The notes: generated by a model from the sequence alone, not told the origin. DNA of 64,000 bases from BQWY01 sp046351095 (GCA_046351095.1 JAXLZC010000001.1:434001-498000); one strand, 5' to 3'. Numbered from the stretch's first letter, positions 42,641 through 51,325 are shown. Made by a program: numbers and translations.

Positions 42641-42930
42641 CGCACATCCTTGGCGAAGTACGCCGCCGCTTTTTTTAAGATATCGCGCTCCTCGGTGACC
42701 CGGGCTAACTCGCGCTTGAGACGAGTGAGCTCGGTGGTCCGTTCCTTCCGCGCGCCCGATCCAGGGAACGCCCCGGCGCCACGGGCACGAAGTTCGGTCT
42801 GCCACTTGTACAACTGGTTGCGAGCAATGCCCAGCTCACGGGCAATGGCGGACGCGGGACGACTTCCGCCCTCTAATAGCTGGACCGCGTCGCGCTTAAA
42901 TTCGGGAGTAAATTGTTTGCGTGCACCCAT
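42637..42930 (-). CDS. IS3-family OrfA (HTH_Tnp_1)
   Basis: 97 aa from the ATG at 42930 (AGGAGGTG upstream). MGARKQFTPEFKRDAVQLLEGG is the standard HTH start, ELGIARNQLYKWQTELRARG the recognition helix, and LTRLKRELARVTEERDILKKA the leucine zipper used in transposase assembly. It binds the terminal repeats and, fused to OrfB by frameshifting, forms the transposase. Confidence 0.92.
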   Translation of the reverse strand: MGARKQFTPEFKRDAVQLLEGGSRPASAIARELGIARNQLYKWQTELRARGAGAFPGSGARKERTTELTRLKRELARVTEERDILKKAAAYFAKDVR

Positions 42931-43074
42931 CGGACACCTCCTGGGAAAATCCTGTCCCCGTTCAAAGGTGTCTGTCAAATCCGGGCCACCTCAGTTGATC
43001 AATGTCAGGCTCATGGCAGGTCTCACTTTTATGGTAGATCTCAGCCGCCTCATCACAAGTCGATCTAGAGGTGA

Positions 43075-43197
43075 ATGATGAAGTCTCTAACGGCCCGGCA
43101 AGCAGATGCCTACCTGCAGGACATTGGCATGACATTAACCCATTGGAAGAGCGTCACCGACGTGTCCCGTCTCATAATGGGATCGGGAGTTATGTAA
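43075..43197 (+). CDS. short ORF, probable gene remnant
   Basis: 40 codons, MMKSLTARQADAYLQDIGMT and LTHWKSVTDVSRLIMGSGVM, in a stretch without other coding. The helical opening looks like the N-terminus of an immunity-type protein that was cut short. Otherwise 42994-43456 has no gene I can support. Confidence 0.25.
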   Translation: MMKSLTARQADAYLQDIGMTLTHWKSVTDVSRLIMGSGVM

Positions 43198-43456
43198 TCC
43201 TCGTTAATATCGCTGTTTGGAGGGTTGCCTCTTCAGGATTCACCGCATCGATGATAGGCCAAACTCCCAACCCCATTGATTGAGGCAAGAAGCACCTCAC
43301 TGGACCTACTCAACAATCTCATGGGAAACACGCTTGGTCAGCCCGGTGCTGACCGTCGAATGCTGTGTTGTTGACAATGCTCGACATAGTGTCCTTCAAG
43401 CAACGCCTGGAGGCACTGTTACTCCCGGCTCACTCCCGTTTTACCAAAAGGCCATA

Positions 43457-43822
43457 ATGGGAGCCCCTTTTATCAGCCGACTAGTTATCGCCCTTGTCTT
43501 CCTTGTAGGTGGAGCCATTGCGTGTTCAGTTCGAGGAGCAATCACCGTCACCATAACCAATGAAGGGACATTGCCCATCACCAACTTAAGTTTGTTATTT
43601 TCTGGTGGGAGCCAGCGTCTTGAAAGACTTGTCCCTGGGCAAATACATTCGTTTGTTGTGCGCGCAAAAGGAGAGTCGGATCTGGTGGTGAATTTTGTGG
43701 ATGGAAATAGCAACGCAAAGCAGGAAAAGCTAGATGTATATTTTGGTCCTCACTTTCGTGGCTGGATTGCGATCAAGATCGACTCGCAAGGCACCGTTCA
43801 ATGGACCGCGGCTATCCACTAG
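43457..43822 (+). CDS. small lipoprotein-like orphan protein
   Basis: 121 aa from the ATG at 43457. N-terminus MGAPFISRLVIALVFLVGGAIAC is a hydrophobic signal ending in a lipobox-like GAIAC. The mature part is all-beta: AITVTITNEGTLPITNLSLLFSGG, HSFVVRAKGESDLVVNFVD and LDVYFGPHFRGWIAIKIDSQG, an Ig-like or DUF-type sandwich. It lies just before RHS fragment 4 and could be an immunity lipoprotein. A longer frame to 43280 has no better start. Confidence 0.5.
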   Translation: MGAPFISRLVIALVFLVGGAIACSVRGAITVTITNEGTLPITNLSLLFSGGSQRLERLVPGQIHSFVVRAKGESDLVVNFVDGNSNAKQEKLDVYFGPHFRGWIAIKIDSQGTVQWTAAIH

Positions 43823-43875
43823 TTGAGATGATTCAACGATGACAGCTGGTCACCTAACTCTCACTCCTCTCACAG

Positions 43876-44030
43876 GTGGCGACGACGCTCGGCACGTTGA
43901 ACTATACCTCTGACTCGGTGGGTAATCGCACGAAACAGGGCGGAACCTACGCCCGCTCTACCATTCCGCCGGCGTTGAGTGTGGTCAGCTACAACGCCAA
44001 CAACCAGCAACCGATCTTCGGCGCGAGGGC
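43876..44030 (+). pseudogene. RHS fragment 4 (YD-repeat scrap)
   Basis: About 50 codons: TTLGTLNYTSDSVGNRTKQG and GTYARSTIPPALSVVSYNANNQQP. It repeats, with divergence, the end of RHS fragment 3 (41292-41342 versus 43929-43980, including CATTCCGCCGGCGTTGAG) and keeps the frame that fragment 3 has lost. The coding sense stops at IFGARAC. The remaining 44031-44138 before accA has no recognised content. Confidence 0.7.
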
Positions 44031-44138
44031 ATGTTCTGACAGCATAATGGCTTCAGCCAGGAAGTGCTTTGCAGCAGTCGGCGAGCAGGAGGAACGAATC
44101 TCGAGAGATGTGCTGGTTAGCACGGGGAGGTTGATGGA

Positions 44139-45107
44139 CTACGCGCCGACGTGGGCGGGGAGGCCGGTCACGGCGCCGATGGCGCGGAACTTTTTCTCGC
44201 GCGAGTCGGGGAGGCTGTCGTAGGGAATCGATTCGAATTCGTGCAGGGTGGCGGCGAGGGCTTTACCGAGTCTGGCGGCCATGGCGGCGGGATCGCGGTG
44301 TGCGCCGCCGACCGGTTCGGGGATGATGTCGTCGACGACGTCGAGGTCGGTCAAATCCTTCGCGGTCATCTTGAGCGAGAGGGCCGCATCCGGTGTCTTC
44401 GCGGGATTATCCCAGAGGATAGCCGCGCAGCCTTCCGGCGAAATGACAGAATAGACGGAGTGCTCGAGCATCAAAATTTTATCCGCGACGCCGAGGGCCA
44501 AGGCGCCGCCGCTGCCGCCTTCGCCGATGACGACGGAGATGATCGGGACGGGCAATCGCGACATCACCATGAGGTTTCGCGCGATCGCTTCGGACTGGCC
44601 ACGTTCTTCCGCACCGATGCCGGGATAGGCGCCTGGTGTGTCGATGAGTGTGATGATCGGGCGTTTGAACTTGGCGGCGAGGGTCATCAGGCGGAGCGCC
44701 TTCCGGTAGCCTTCGGGATTTGGCATGCCGAAGTTGCGCTGCATCCGTTCCTTCAGCGTCTTGCCTTTTTGATGGCCGATCACCATCACGGAATGGCCTT
44801 CGAATCGGGCGAAGCCGCCGATGATCGCGCGGTCGTCCCCGTAGAGACGGTCGCCGTGGAGTTCAACAAATTCCTGGCAGGTGGCGTTGATGTATTCGAG
44901 GGCGGAGGGACGCTGACCGTGACGGGCGACTTGGGTCCGTTGCCAGGGTGTCAGGTTGGCAAATAGCTCCTGTTCGGTATGCGCCAGTTTTGCGCGCAGT
45001 TTCCGAATCTCTTCCTGGCTGCCAGCTTTGCCGCCGGTGCCGGTGAGCTTCTCGAGCTTTTCTTCCAGGTCCTTTAAAGGCTTCTCAAAATCCAAGTAAT
45101 CGCGCAT
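44139..45107 (-). CDS. accA: acetyl-CoA carboxylase carboxyltransferase alpha subunit
   Basis: 322 aa. Transfers carboxyl from biotin to acetyl-CoA with AccD, making malonyl-CoA for fatty acids. Conserved blocks: YLDFEKPLKDLEEKLEKL, FVELHGDRLYGDDRAIIGGFA, GHQKGKTLKERMQRNFGMPNPEG, TLIDTPGAYPGIGAEERGQSEAIA, VIGEGGSGGALALGVADK and SPEGCAAILW. Full length. It follows dnaE by 51 bp and is probably co-transcribed with it. Downstream lies the RHS island. Confidence 0.97.
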   Translation of the reverse strand: MRDYLDFEKPLKDLEEKLEKLTGTGGKAGSQEEIRKLRAKLAHTEQELFANLTPWQRTQVARHGQRPSALEYINATCQEFVELHGDRLYGDDRAIIGGFARFEGHSVMVIGHQKGKTLKERMQRNFGMPNPEGYRKALRLMTLAAKFKRPIITLIDTPGAYPGIGAEERGQSEAIARNLMVMSRLPVPIISVVIGEGGSGGALALGVADKILMLEHSVYSVISPEGCAAILWDNPAKTPDAALSLKMTAKDLTDLDVVDDIIPEPVGGAHRDPAAMAARLGKALAATLHEFESIPYDSLPDSREKKFRAIGAVTGLPAHVGA

Positions 45108-45158
45108 GGGGGAACCCCGAGGTAGGCGGTATTGTGGTGTAGGAAATTGGAGACGGCC

Positions 45159-48100
45159 TTAAGATACCAGAGCGACCACACCTTTGCCTAGTACTTCTTC
45201 CACATCCGCCACGAAGTATTCGCTGGGCGTAATCTTCACGGAAGCCAGGGGTCCCGTCGTCGCTTCTACGGACGATGGTGGGGCGTCATTCGGCTCTACG
45301 TTCGCCAGACGGAACGTCAGCGTGACTGTTGCCTGTCCTGGGTGACGCTCGAACACGCCTTTTAAGCGCGACACGGTCTCGCTCGAATCGCCGGTATCCG
45401 GCACCTGGATGCTGACGCGGCTGACGGCTTTCGTCTGCAGCTCCGCGACCAATTCGATTTTGCTCCCGCGCACCTTCGTGCCTTTTTCGCCGCGGTCGAC
45501 CGTCCCGCTGATGCGGATCACGCGTTCCGGCGCCAATAGCTCGCCCGCCGTTTTGAAGAGGTCGGGGAAAATCAAAATCTCCGCCGTCCCCTGCAAATCC
45601 TCGATGGTGAGGTACGCCATCTTGTCGCCTTTTTTCGTGACGACTTGTTTGAGCCCAGCGACGATACCCGCGAGTTTCACTTCTTTGCCGTCCGGCACGT
45701 CGCCGAGCGACTGCGTCGTGGTGGTGGCGAAGGTGCGGAGCGCGGCTTCATAGCGGGTCAGCGGATGGCCGGTGATATAAAAGCCGGTAAGCTCGCGCTC
45801 GAATTTTAAACGCTGCGCCTGGTCCCACTCCGGCACGTTCGGCAACATCGGTTCGGGATGCGCGGTCTCGTCGCCGCCGCCCATAGCTTCGCCGAAAATG
45901 TTGGTCTGGCCGATGGCGCGTTCGCGTTGCGCATGGACACCGTCTTCGACCGCTTGTTCGAGGATGGCCATGAGCTGCGCGCGGCGCGCACCCATCGAAT
46001 CGAAGGCGCCGGTTTTGATCAGCCCTTCGAGCATACGCTTGTTGACCTTGTGCAGGTCCACACGTCGGCAGAATTCGGTGAACGAGCGGAAGCGGCCGGT
46101 GTCGCTGCGCGTCTCGATGACGGATTCGACGGCGCCTTCGCCGACGTTTTTGATCGCCGCTAATCCGAAGCGAATGGACCCGTCCACCACGGCGAAGGTT
46201 TTTTCGCTTTCGTTGACGTCCGGCGGCAACACGTTGATGGCGAGGTCGCGGCATTCGGTGAAATAACCGACGAGTTTATCGTTGTTGCCCATTTCGCTCG
46301 TCATCAAGGCGGCCATAAATTCGGTCGGGTAGTGCGCCTTGAGATAACCGGTTTGGTAGCAGACCACGGCGTAAGCGGCGGCGTGCGACTTGTTGAAGCC
46401 GTAGCCGGCGAACTTCTGGATCAATTCGTACAGTTTCTCGGCCTTCTTTTCGGCGATTTTGTTCTGCCGCGCGCCCTCGACAAACTTGATCCGGAGCTTC
46501 TCCATCTCCTCCGGTTTTTTCTTCCCCATCGCGCGGCGCAAAATGTCCGCTTGTCCCAGCGAGAAGCCCGCCACCTTGTTGGCGATGGCCATGACCTGTT
46601 CTTGGTAGACGATGACGCCGTACGTATCTTTGAGAATCGGCTCGAGCTCGGGCAGTTCGTAGGTGATGGGCACCTTGCCCTGCTTGCGTTTGATGAAGTC
46701 GGGAATCAGGTCCATCGGGCCCGGCCGATAGAGGGCGATGATGGCGATGATGTCCTCGAACCGGTCCGGCTTCAGCCCGGTCAGCAGGTCGCGCATGCCG
46801 GTACTTTCCAACTGGAAGATGCCGGTGGTTTTGCCTGAGGACAACAACGCAAAGGTCTTGGTATCGTCGACTGGAATCCGATCGATCTCGAATCGCCCGG
46901 ATGTGGCGCCGTCGCCGGATGCGGTAGCTGCGCCCGCCGCAAACTCGCCGCGCTGATTGATCAGCCGCACGGCGTGATGAATCATCGTCAGCGTTTTGAG
47001 TCCGAGAAAATCGAATTTCACCAAACCGATCTTCTCGACGTCGCCCATCGAATATTGGGTGACGACTTCGTCGTTGGTGCCCTTGTAGAGCGGCACGTGG
47101 TTCGTCAGCGGCTCGTCGGAGATGACGACGCCCGCCGCGTGCGTCGACGCGTGGCGTGCCAAGCCTTCCAACGACTGCGCGATGCCCATCAACTCTTTGT
47201 AGCGCGGCTCCGTGTCGACCAATTCCTTCAGCTTCGGCTCCTGATCGAGCGCCTGCTGCAAGGTGATGTTGAGCTGGTTGGGGACGAGTTTGGCGACCTT
47301 ATCGACTTCCGCGTAGGGGATTTCCAGGACACGGCCCACGTCACGAATGGCCGCCTTGGCGCCGAGCGTCCCGAATGTGATGATCTGCGCGACATGGTCG
47401 GAACCGTATTTATCCACGACATAGTTGATCACCTCGCCGCGGCGATCCATGCAGAAATCCATGTCGATGTCGGGGAGGGACACACGTTCCGGATTGAGGA
47501 AGCGCTCGAAGAGCAGGCTGTACACGAGCGGGTCGAGGTCTGTGATCTTCAGCGCATAGGCGACCAGACTGCCGGCCGCCGATCCGCGGCCTGGGCCGAC
47601 GGGAATGCCGCGCGAGCGCGCAAACGCGATGATGTCCCACACGATCAGGAAGTAGCCCGCGAATCCCATCGCGCAGATGATCGCCAGCTCCTCCTGCAGC
47701 CGCATAAAATATTGCAGGGCCTGGATCGAACTCGGGCGTTCCTTGAGGCGCTTGGCCATACCTTCGTTGGCCAAATGTTCCAGATACTTTTCGCGCGTAA
47801 ACCCCTCGGGGACCTTGTACTGCGGGAGGAACGTTTTGTTCAGCGTCAGCTCGAGCTCGACCTGTTCGGCGATCCGCACCGTGTTGCTGACGGCGGAGGG
47901 CAGCTCCTTGAACTCCTCGTGGATCTCGTCCGTCGACTTCACGTAGAGCTGATCGGTGTCGAACTTCATCCGGTTCGGGTCGTTGACGGTCTTGCCCGTT
48001 TGTAGGCAGAGCATCATGTCGTGCGGGCGCGAATCTTCCTGCTTGAGGTAGTGGCAGTCGTTCGTGCCGACCAGCGGAATCTCCAGCTTCTTGTGGATGT

Positions 48101-48680
48101 CGAGGAGGCCCTTGTTGGCGATCTTCTGGTGTTCGAGGCCGTTGGCTTGGAGTTCGAGGTAGTAGTGCTCCTTGCCGAAAATCTCGCGATATTCGCCGGC
48201 GACCCGTGTCGCGCCTTCGAGATCGTGCTGCCCGATCAGGTAGGCGACTTCGCCGCTCAAGCAGCCGGAGAGTGCAATGAGGCCATCCGAGTGCTGCTGC
48301 AGAATTTCCTTATCCATCCGCGGCTTGTAATAGAACCCTTCAAGATACGCTTTACTGACGAGCTTGATGAGGTTCTGGTAGCCGGTGAGGTTCCGCGCCA
48401 ACAAAATCAGATGGTAGTAGTCGTTATGCGCAAGGCCGCTGTCTTTCGAGAGACGGCTGCCGGGTGCCATGTAGGCTTCGCAGCCGATGATGGGCTTGAG
48501 GCCGTGGTCCTTGGCCTTTCGGTAAAAGTCGACCGCGCCGAACATGTTGCCGTGATCGGTCATGGCGACCGCCGGCTGGCCGAAGGCCTTGACCTGCTTC
48601 ATCAGCGGGTCGATCTGGTTGGCGCCGTCGAGGAGACTGTACTGCGTATGGAGATGGAGATGGACGAATTGGGATGACAT
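45159..48680 (-). CDS. dnaE: DNA polymerase III alpha subunit
   Basis: 1173 aa. Replicative polymerase of the C family, DnaE1 type. The N-terminal PHP domain begins FVHLHLHTQYSLLDGANQ with further histidines (AMTDHGNMFGAVDFY), the polymerase core has LPDIDMDFCMDRRGEVI with catalytic aspartates and GPGRGSAAGSLVAY, and a helix-hairpin-helix/OB region follows (VKLAGIVAGLKQVVTKKGDKMAYLTIED). Length fits DnaE1. It has a promoter just upstream with a very short leader. Confidence 0.97.
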   Translation of the reverse strand: MSSQFVHLHLHTQYSLLDGANQIDPLMKQVKAFGQPAVAMTDHGNMFGAVDFYRKAKDHGLKPIIGCEAYMAPGSRLSKDSGLAHNDYYHLILLARNLTGYQNLIKLVSKAYLEGFYYKPRMDKEILQQHSDGLIALSGCLSGEVAYLIGQHDLEGATRVAGEYREIFGKEHYYLELQANGLEHQKIANKGLLDIHKKLEIPLVGTNDCHYLKQEDSRPHDMMLCLQTGKTVNDPNRMKFDTDQLYVKSTDEIHEEFKELPSAVSNTVRIAEQVELELTLNKTFLPQYKVPEGFTREKYLEHLANEGMAKRLKERPSSIQALQYFMRLQEELAIICAMGFAGYFLIVWDIIAFARSRGIPVGPGRGSAAGSLVAYALKITDLDPLVYSLLFERFLNPERVSLPDIDMDFCMDRRGEVINYVVDKYGSDHVAQIITFGTLGAKAAIRDVGRVLEIPYAEVDKVAKLVPNQLNITLQQALDQEPKLKELVDTEPRYKELMGIAQSLEGLARHASTHAAGVVISDEPLTNHVPLYKGTNDEVVTQYSMGDVEKIGLVKFDFLGLKTLTMIHHAVRLINQRGEFAAGAATASGDGATSGRFEIDRIPVDDTKTFALLSSGKTTGIFQLESTGMRDLLTGLKPDRFEDIIAIIALYRPGPMDLIPDFIKRKQGKVPITYELPELEPILKDTYGVIVYQEQVMAIANKVAGFSLGQADILRRAMGKKKPEEMEKLRIKFVEGARQNKIAEKKAEKLYELIQKFAGYGFNKSHAAAYAVVCYQTGYLKAHYPTEFMAALMTSEMGNNDKLVGYFTECRDLAINVLPPDVNESEKTFAVVDGSIRFGLAAIKNVGEGAVESVIETRSDTGRFRSFTEFCRRVDLHKVNKRMLEGLIKTGAFDSMGARRAQLMAILEQAVEDGVHAQRERAIGQTNIFGEAMGGGDETAHPEPMLPNVPEWDQAQRLKFERELTGFYITGHPLTRYEAALRTFATTTTQSLGDVPDGKEVKLAGIVAGLKQVVTKKGDKMAYLTIEDLQGTAEILIFPDLFKTAGELLAPERVIRISGTVDRGEKGTKVRGSKIELVAELQTKAVSRVSIQVPDTGDSSETVSRLKGVFERHPGQATVTLTFRLANVEPNDAPPSSVEATTGPLASVKITPSEYFVADVEEVLGKGVVALVS

Positions 48681-48695
48681 ATCGACCTGGCGCCG

Positions 48696-48724
48696 ATTCT
48701 AGAAGTCCGATACATCGAAGTCAA
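48696..48724 (-). promoter_or_regulatory. dnaE promoter with very short leader
   Basis: On the minus strand, -35 TTGACT at 48724-48719, spacer 17 bp, -10 TAGAAT at 48701-48696. The predicted start near 48689 leaves only about 9 nt before the ATG at 48680. Confidence 0.65.
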
Positions 48725-48783
48725 AACGGCAAAACTACGGTGGCCAGACGCGACAGTCCGCCCCGACGGGAGGTGGACTTTCG

Positions 48784-48813
48784 TTAGGTAAAGCGGAGTG
48801 ATTTCGCTATAGT
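48784..48813 (+). promoter_or_regulatory. possible promoter of the OmpA-type gene
   Basis: -10 TATAGT at 48808-48813 with a weak -35 TTAGGT at 48784-48789, spacer 18 bp. The -10 is good; the -35 is poor, so an activator or extended recognition would be needed. Confidence 0.35.
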
Positions 48814-48891
48814 CGAGGCATTGGGTCTCTGTCGCTTGTCCACACAAGGGATATGGCAATCTCGCAGGGCTCACAACAGAGGAGTGTGGTT

Positions 48892-49584
48892 ATGCGTCAC
48901 GCTTGTCGTAACGGCATTCTTGTACTCTGTGCCACGGCGGTGCTCGCGGGTTGTGCGGACGATCCTTATCAAAAAACCAAAATCGGCGCGGCGGTCGGTG
49001 GGGCGGTCGGCACCGGAGCCGGCGCAGCCATCGACAAAAACCATCGTGCACGCGGCGCGGCCATCGGTGCCGCGGTCGGCATCCTGACCGGCGGCGGCGT
49101 CGGCCTCTATATGGATAAGCAGAAGAAGGCGATCGAGGAGCAACTCGGCAAGGAGTTGGCGAGCCACGAGGTCGAGATTAAGAAGATGCCCGACCATTCG
49201 ATTGAAGTGAATTTGAAAAGCGAAGCGTCGTTCCCTTCGGGCAGCGCGGACGTGCAGCCGGGCTTCAACGATGCATTGACCAAATTGGGCCGCGTCGTGA
49301 AGCAATACGACAGCACCATGGTCTATGTGATCGGCCATACGGACGACCAGGGCGCGACGGCGTACAACCAACAGTTGTCCGAGCGACGGGCCCAGGCCGT
49401 GGCCTCGGCCTTGAAGACCTCCGGCGTGGATCCCTCGCGGATTCGGACGGAAGGTCGCGGCGAGACGCAGCCCGATGTGACGAATGCGACGGAGGAAGGG
49501 CGCAGCCTAAACCGTCGCGTGGAGATCTATTTGAAGCCGGTGGTGGAAGGGCGGGAGCACGAGGCGATACAGGTGCCGAGGTAA
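48892..49584 (+). CDS. OmpA-family lipoprotein (glycine-zipper, peptidoglycan-binding)
   Basis: 230 aa from the ATG at 48892 (GAGGAG upstream), with a lipobox at Cys21 (VLAGCADD). Residues 29-80 are glycine-zipper segments (GAAVGGAVGTGAGAAID, GAAIGAAVGILTGGGVG) that insert into membranes. The C-terminus is an OmpA domain: YVIGHTDDQGATAYNQQLSERRAQAVASAL and RIRTEGRGETQPDVTNATEEGR-NRRVEI, which binds diaminopimelate in the cell wall. This is a Pal/YiaD-like envelope tether. Monocistronic. Confidence 0.9.
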   Translation: MRHACRNGILVLCATAVLAGCADDPYQKTKIGAAVGGAVGTGAGAAIDKNHRARGAAIGAAVGILTGGGVGLYMDKQKKAIEEQLGKELASHEVEIKKMPDHSIEVNLKSEASFPSGSADVQPGFNDALTKLGRVVKQYDSTMVYVIGHTDDQGATAYNQQLSERRAQAVASALKTSGVDPSRIRTEGRGETQPDVTNATEEGRSLNRRVEIYLKPVVEGREHEAIQVPR

Positions 49585-49823
49585 GTCGGCCAGGGGCGCG
49601 CGAGCGCGCCGCCGATTCGGCTGCCGAGGACGTTGGTCCAGAGCGACGCGTCGACGGGCAGGGTAGAAGCCGTGGTTCCACCGGCCTTGTGGTTCTGTGG
49701 TTCGGCTTACGTTGACTTTCTTAGGACGACCGCGCAGACAGGTTCCTGGAGGAAGGGGCGGCCTTTCCCCCGACAGGTCGACCACGCGCGTGTGCAGTGC
49801 ACTCGAACGAAGGAGGGGCGTGG

Positions 49824-50642
49824 ATGGAGACGGTGGCGAAGTATAACGATCTGCTGATCGCGCACGCGATGGCGTTCGGGTGGAAGCTGCTCGGTGCGGT
49901 CGTCCTGTGGGTCGTGGGCGGCTGGGCCATCAATCTGATGGGCGGCCTGACGCAGCGCGCCATGTCGGCGCGGAGCGTCGATCCCACCCTCGTGCGGTAT
50001 ACCGAGGGCATGGTGCGCATCGCCTTGCGGATCGCCCTGGTCATTGCGGTCCTCGGCGTGTTCGGGATCGAAACCACGTCGTTCGCCGCGTTCCTCGCTG
50101 CGGCCGGTATTGCGATCGGCGCCGCCTGGTCCGGATTGCTGGCGAACTTTGCCGCCGGCACGTTCCTTATGATCCTGCGCCCGTTTAAGGTCGGCGACAT
50201 GATCACCGCCGGCGGTGTCACCGGCGAGGTGACGGAAATCGGCGTCTTTGCCACCACGCTCCATACGGGCGACAATCTCAAGGTGTTCGTCGGAAACAAT
50301 AAAATTTTCTCCGACAACATCGTCAATTATTCCCAGAATCGGTTCCGACGCGTGGACCTCACGGCCCAATTGGCGCATGGGGTCAACACGTTGGATGCGA
50401 TCGCGCGCCTGAAGGCCGAGCTGGCGAAGATTCCTAACGTCGTGACGAGCCCTGGGCCGGACGTCGAGATCTTGGAGTTTAATGCGGCCGGGACGGTCCT
50501 CGCGGTACGACCCTACTGCGCCAACAAGGACTATTGGCAAGTCTATTTCGAGACGAATAAGACGATCCAGCGTGTCGGGGGAGCGGCGGGATGGCCGACG
50601 CCTGCCCCGGTGTCCGTGCATATCACCAAAGCGAATCACTAA
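49824..50642 (+). CDS. small-conductance mechanosensitive channel (MscS family)
   Basis: 272 aa from the ATG at 49824 (GAAGGAGGGGCG upstream); a GTG at 49797 would only add nine residues. Three transmembrane helices: FGWKLLGAVVLWVVGGWAI, IALRIALVIAVLGVFGI, and the pore helix TTSFAAFLAAAGIAIGAAWSGLLANFAAGTF with the Gly/Ala packing of TM3. The beta domain follows: MILRPFKVGDMITAGGVTGEVTEIG. Size is that of minimal MscS. It gates open under osmotic downshock. The 239 bp before it hold nothing I recognise. Confidence 0.93.
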   Translation: METVAKYNDLLIAHAMAFGWKLLGAVVLWVVGGWAINLMGGLTQRAMSARSVDPTLVRYTEGMVRIALRIALVIAVLGVFGIETTSFAAFLAAAGIAIGAAWSGLLANFAAGTFLMILRPFKVGDMITAGGVTGEVTEIGVFATTLHTGDNLKVFVGNNKIFSDNIVNYSQNRFRRVDLTAQLAHGVNTLDAIARLKAELAKIPNVVTSPGPDVEILEFNAAGTVLAVRPYCANKDYWQVYFETNKTIQRVGGAAGWPTPAPVSVHITKANH

Positions 50643-50675
50643 CCGACGGTCGAACGAAACGAAAGGAGTGTCTCG

Positions 50676-50984
50676 ATGACGGCGATCACGATGCGTGTCC
50701 TGTTGAGTGCCATGCTGGTCTGCGGGATGGCCGCCCTTTATGGGTGTGCGAGCGATCCGGCGCAGCCTGCTTCAACGACGACACAGCAGGGTGTGCAGAC
50801 CATCCGGCAGACGCGCGAAAATATCAAGGACAGTGTGAGGACGATTTCACAAACCGGCCAAAACGAAGCGACAGCCGAAAAGAACGCAGCGATGAAAAGC
50901 GTCGAGGACTTGAAGGCCGAAGGCGAGGCCATCAAGCGCGACGCGGCTGAGATCAAGCAGATCCTCACGAATCCGACCAAGTAG
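50676..50984 (+). CDS. small helical lipoprotein
   Basis: 102 aa with GAAAGGAG before the ATG. Lipobox at Cys24 (ALYGCASD). The mature part is a Gln/Glu/Lys-rich single long helix (QTRENIKDSVRTISQTGQNE, AAMKSVEDLKAEGEAIKRD), probably a coiled coil reaching into the periplasm. It follows the MscS gene by 33 bp and is likely co-transcribed. No known family recognised. Confidence 0.7.
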   Translation: MTAITMRVLLSAMLVCGMAALYGCASDPAQPASTTTQQGVQTIRQTRENIKDSVRTISQTGQNEATAEKNAAMKSVEDLKAEGEAIKRDAAEIKQILTNPTK

Positions 50985-51193
50985 TCGCTGGTCGGTCTCA
51001 GTATCCGGGCATGGTCGATGGGGCGTCGGCCATGCCCACTCCACCTCACATACTCTTATTCCCTCGCCGTTACATTCCAAAGGCTTTCAAGCGTTGCCGA
51101 GTATTGCTCCGGAGCAGCGGCCTGACCTTTCCTAGGTCCGTCTATGTAGTACCACGTTGGACAGATGTGGGATCCTGAGCAGGGATTTGTCGA

Positions 51194-51223
51194 TTGTTCC
51201 CCCCTAGGGTTGCTAAGTAGGGT
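51194..51223 (+). promoter_or_regulatory. promoter TTGTTC-N18-TAGGGT
   Basis: -35 TTGTTC at 51194-51199 and -10 TAGGGT at 51218-51223 with an 18-bp spacer; another TAGGGT lies 13 bp upstream at 51205. Start predicted near 51230, about 95 nt before the acyltransferase gene. The rest of the gap 50985-51325 contains nothing I recognise. Confidence 0.5.
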
Positions 51224-51325
51224 GAGAGAGGTTCGATTGTCCTCGTTATGACGACACGGCGACAATCTGAATCGAAGGCGGTCGAATGGAGTAGGGCCGC
51301 TCGTATCCATCGATAAGGACGTCTT

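Larger units (their letters stand above)
41744..42993 (-). mobile_element. IS3-family insertion sequence, about 1250 bp
   Basis: Imperfect terminal inverted repeats: TGAGGTGGCCCCGGAATAAC at 41744 and, on the opposite strand, TGAGGTGGCCCGGATTTGAC from 42993, both continuing AGACAC. Contains overlapping orfA and orfB with a slippery A7 stretch between frames. Both open frames are intact, so it looks recent. No matching 3-4 bp target duplication is seen at the flanks (TAC left, GTT right), which suggests that flanking DNA was rearranged or deleted after insertion. Confidence 0.9.

Noticed and set aside
36104..44138. CRISPR array in the repeat-rich island
   Set aside because: The repeats are YD-repeat coding sequence, not uniform 24-37 bp repeats with spacers.
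44151..44966. 271-aa open frame opposite accA
   Set aside because: Antisense shadow of a secure core gene; composition dominated by Gly, Asp and His.
46974..48005. 343-aa open frame opposite dnaE
   Set aside because: Mirrors the codon pattern of dnaE; no motif and no start signal.
49585..49823. Possible tRNA or small RNA in the gap before the mscS-like gene
   Set aside because: No cloverleaf, no terminator and no conserved T-loop was found.
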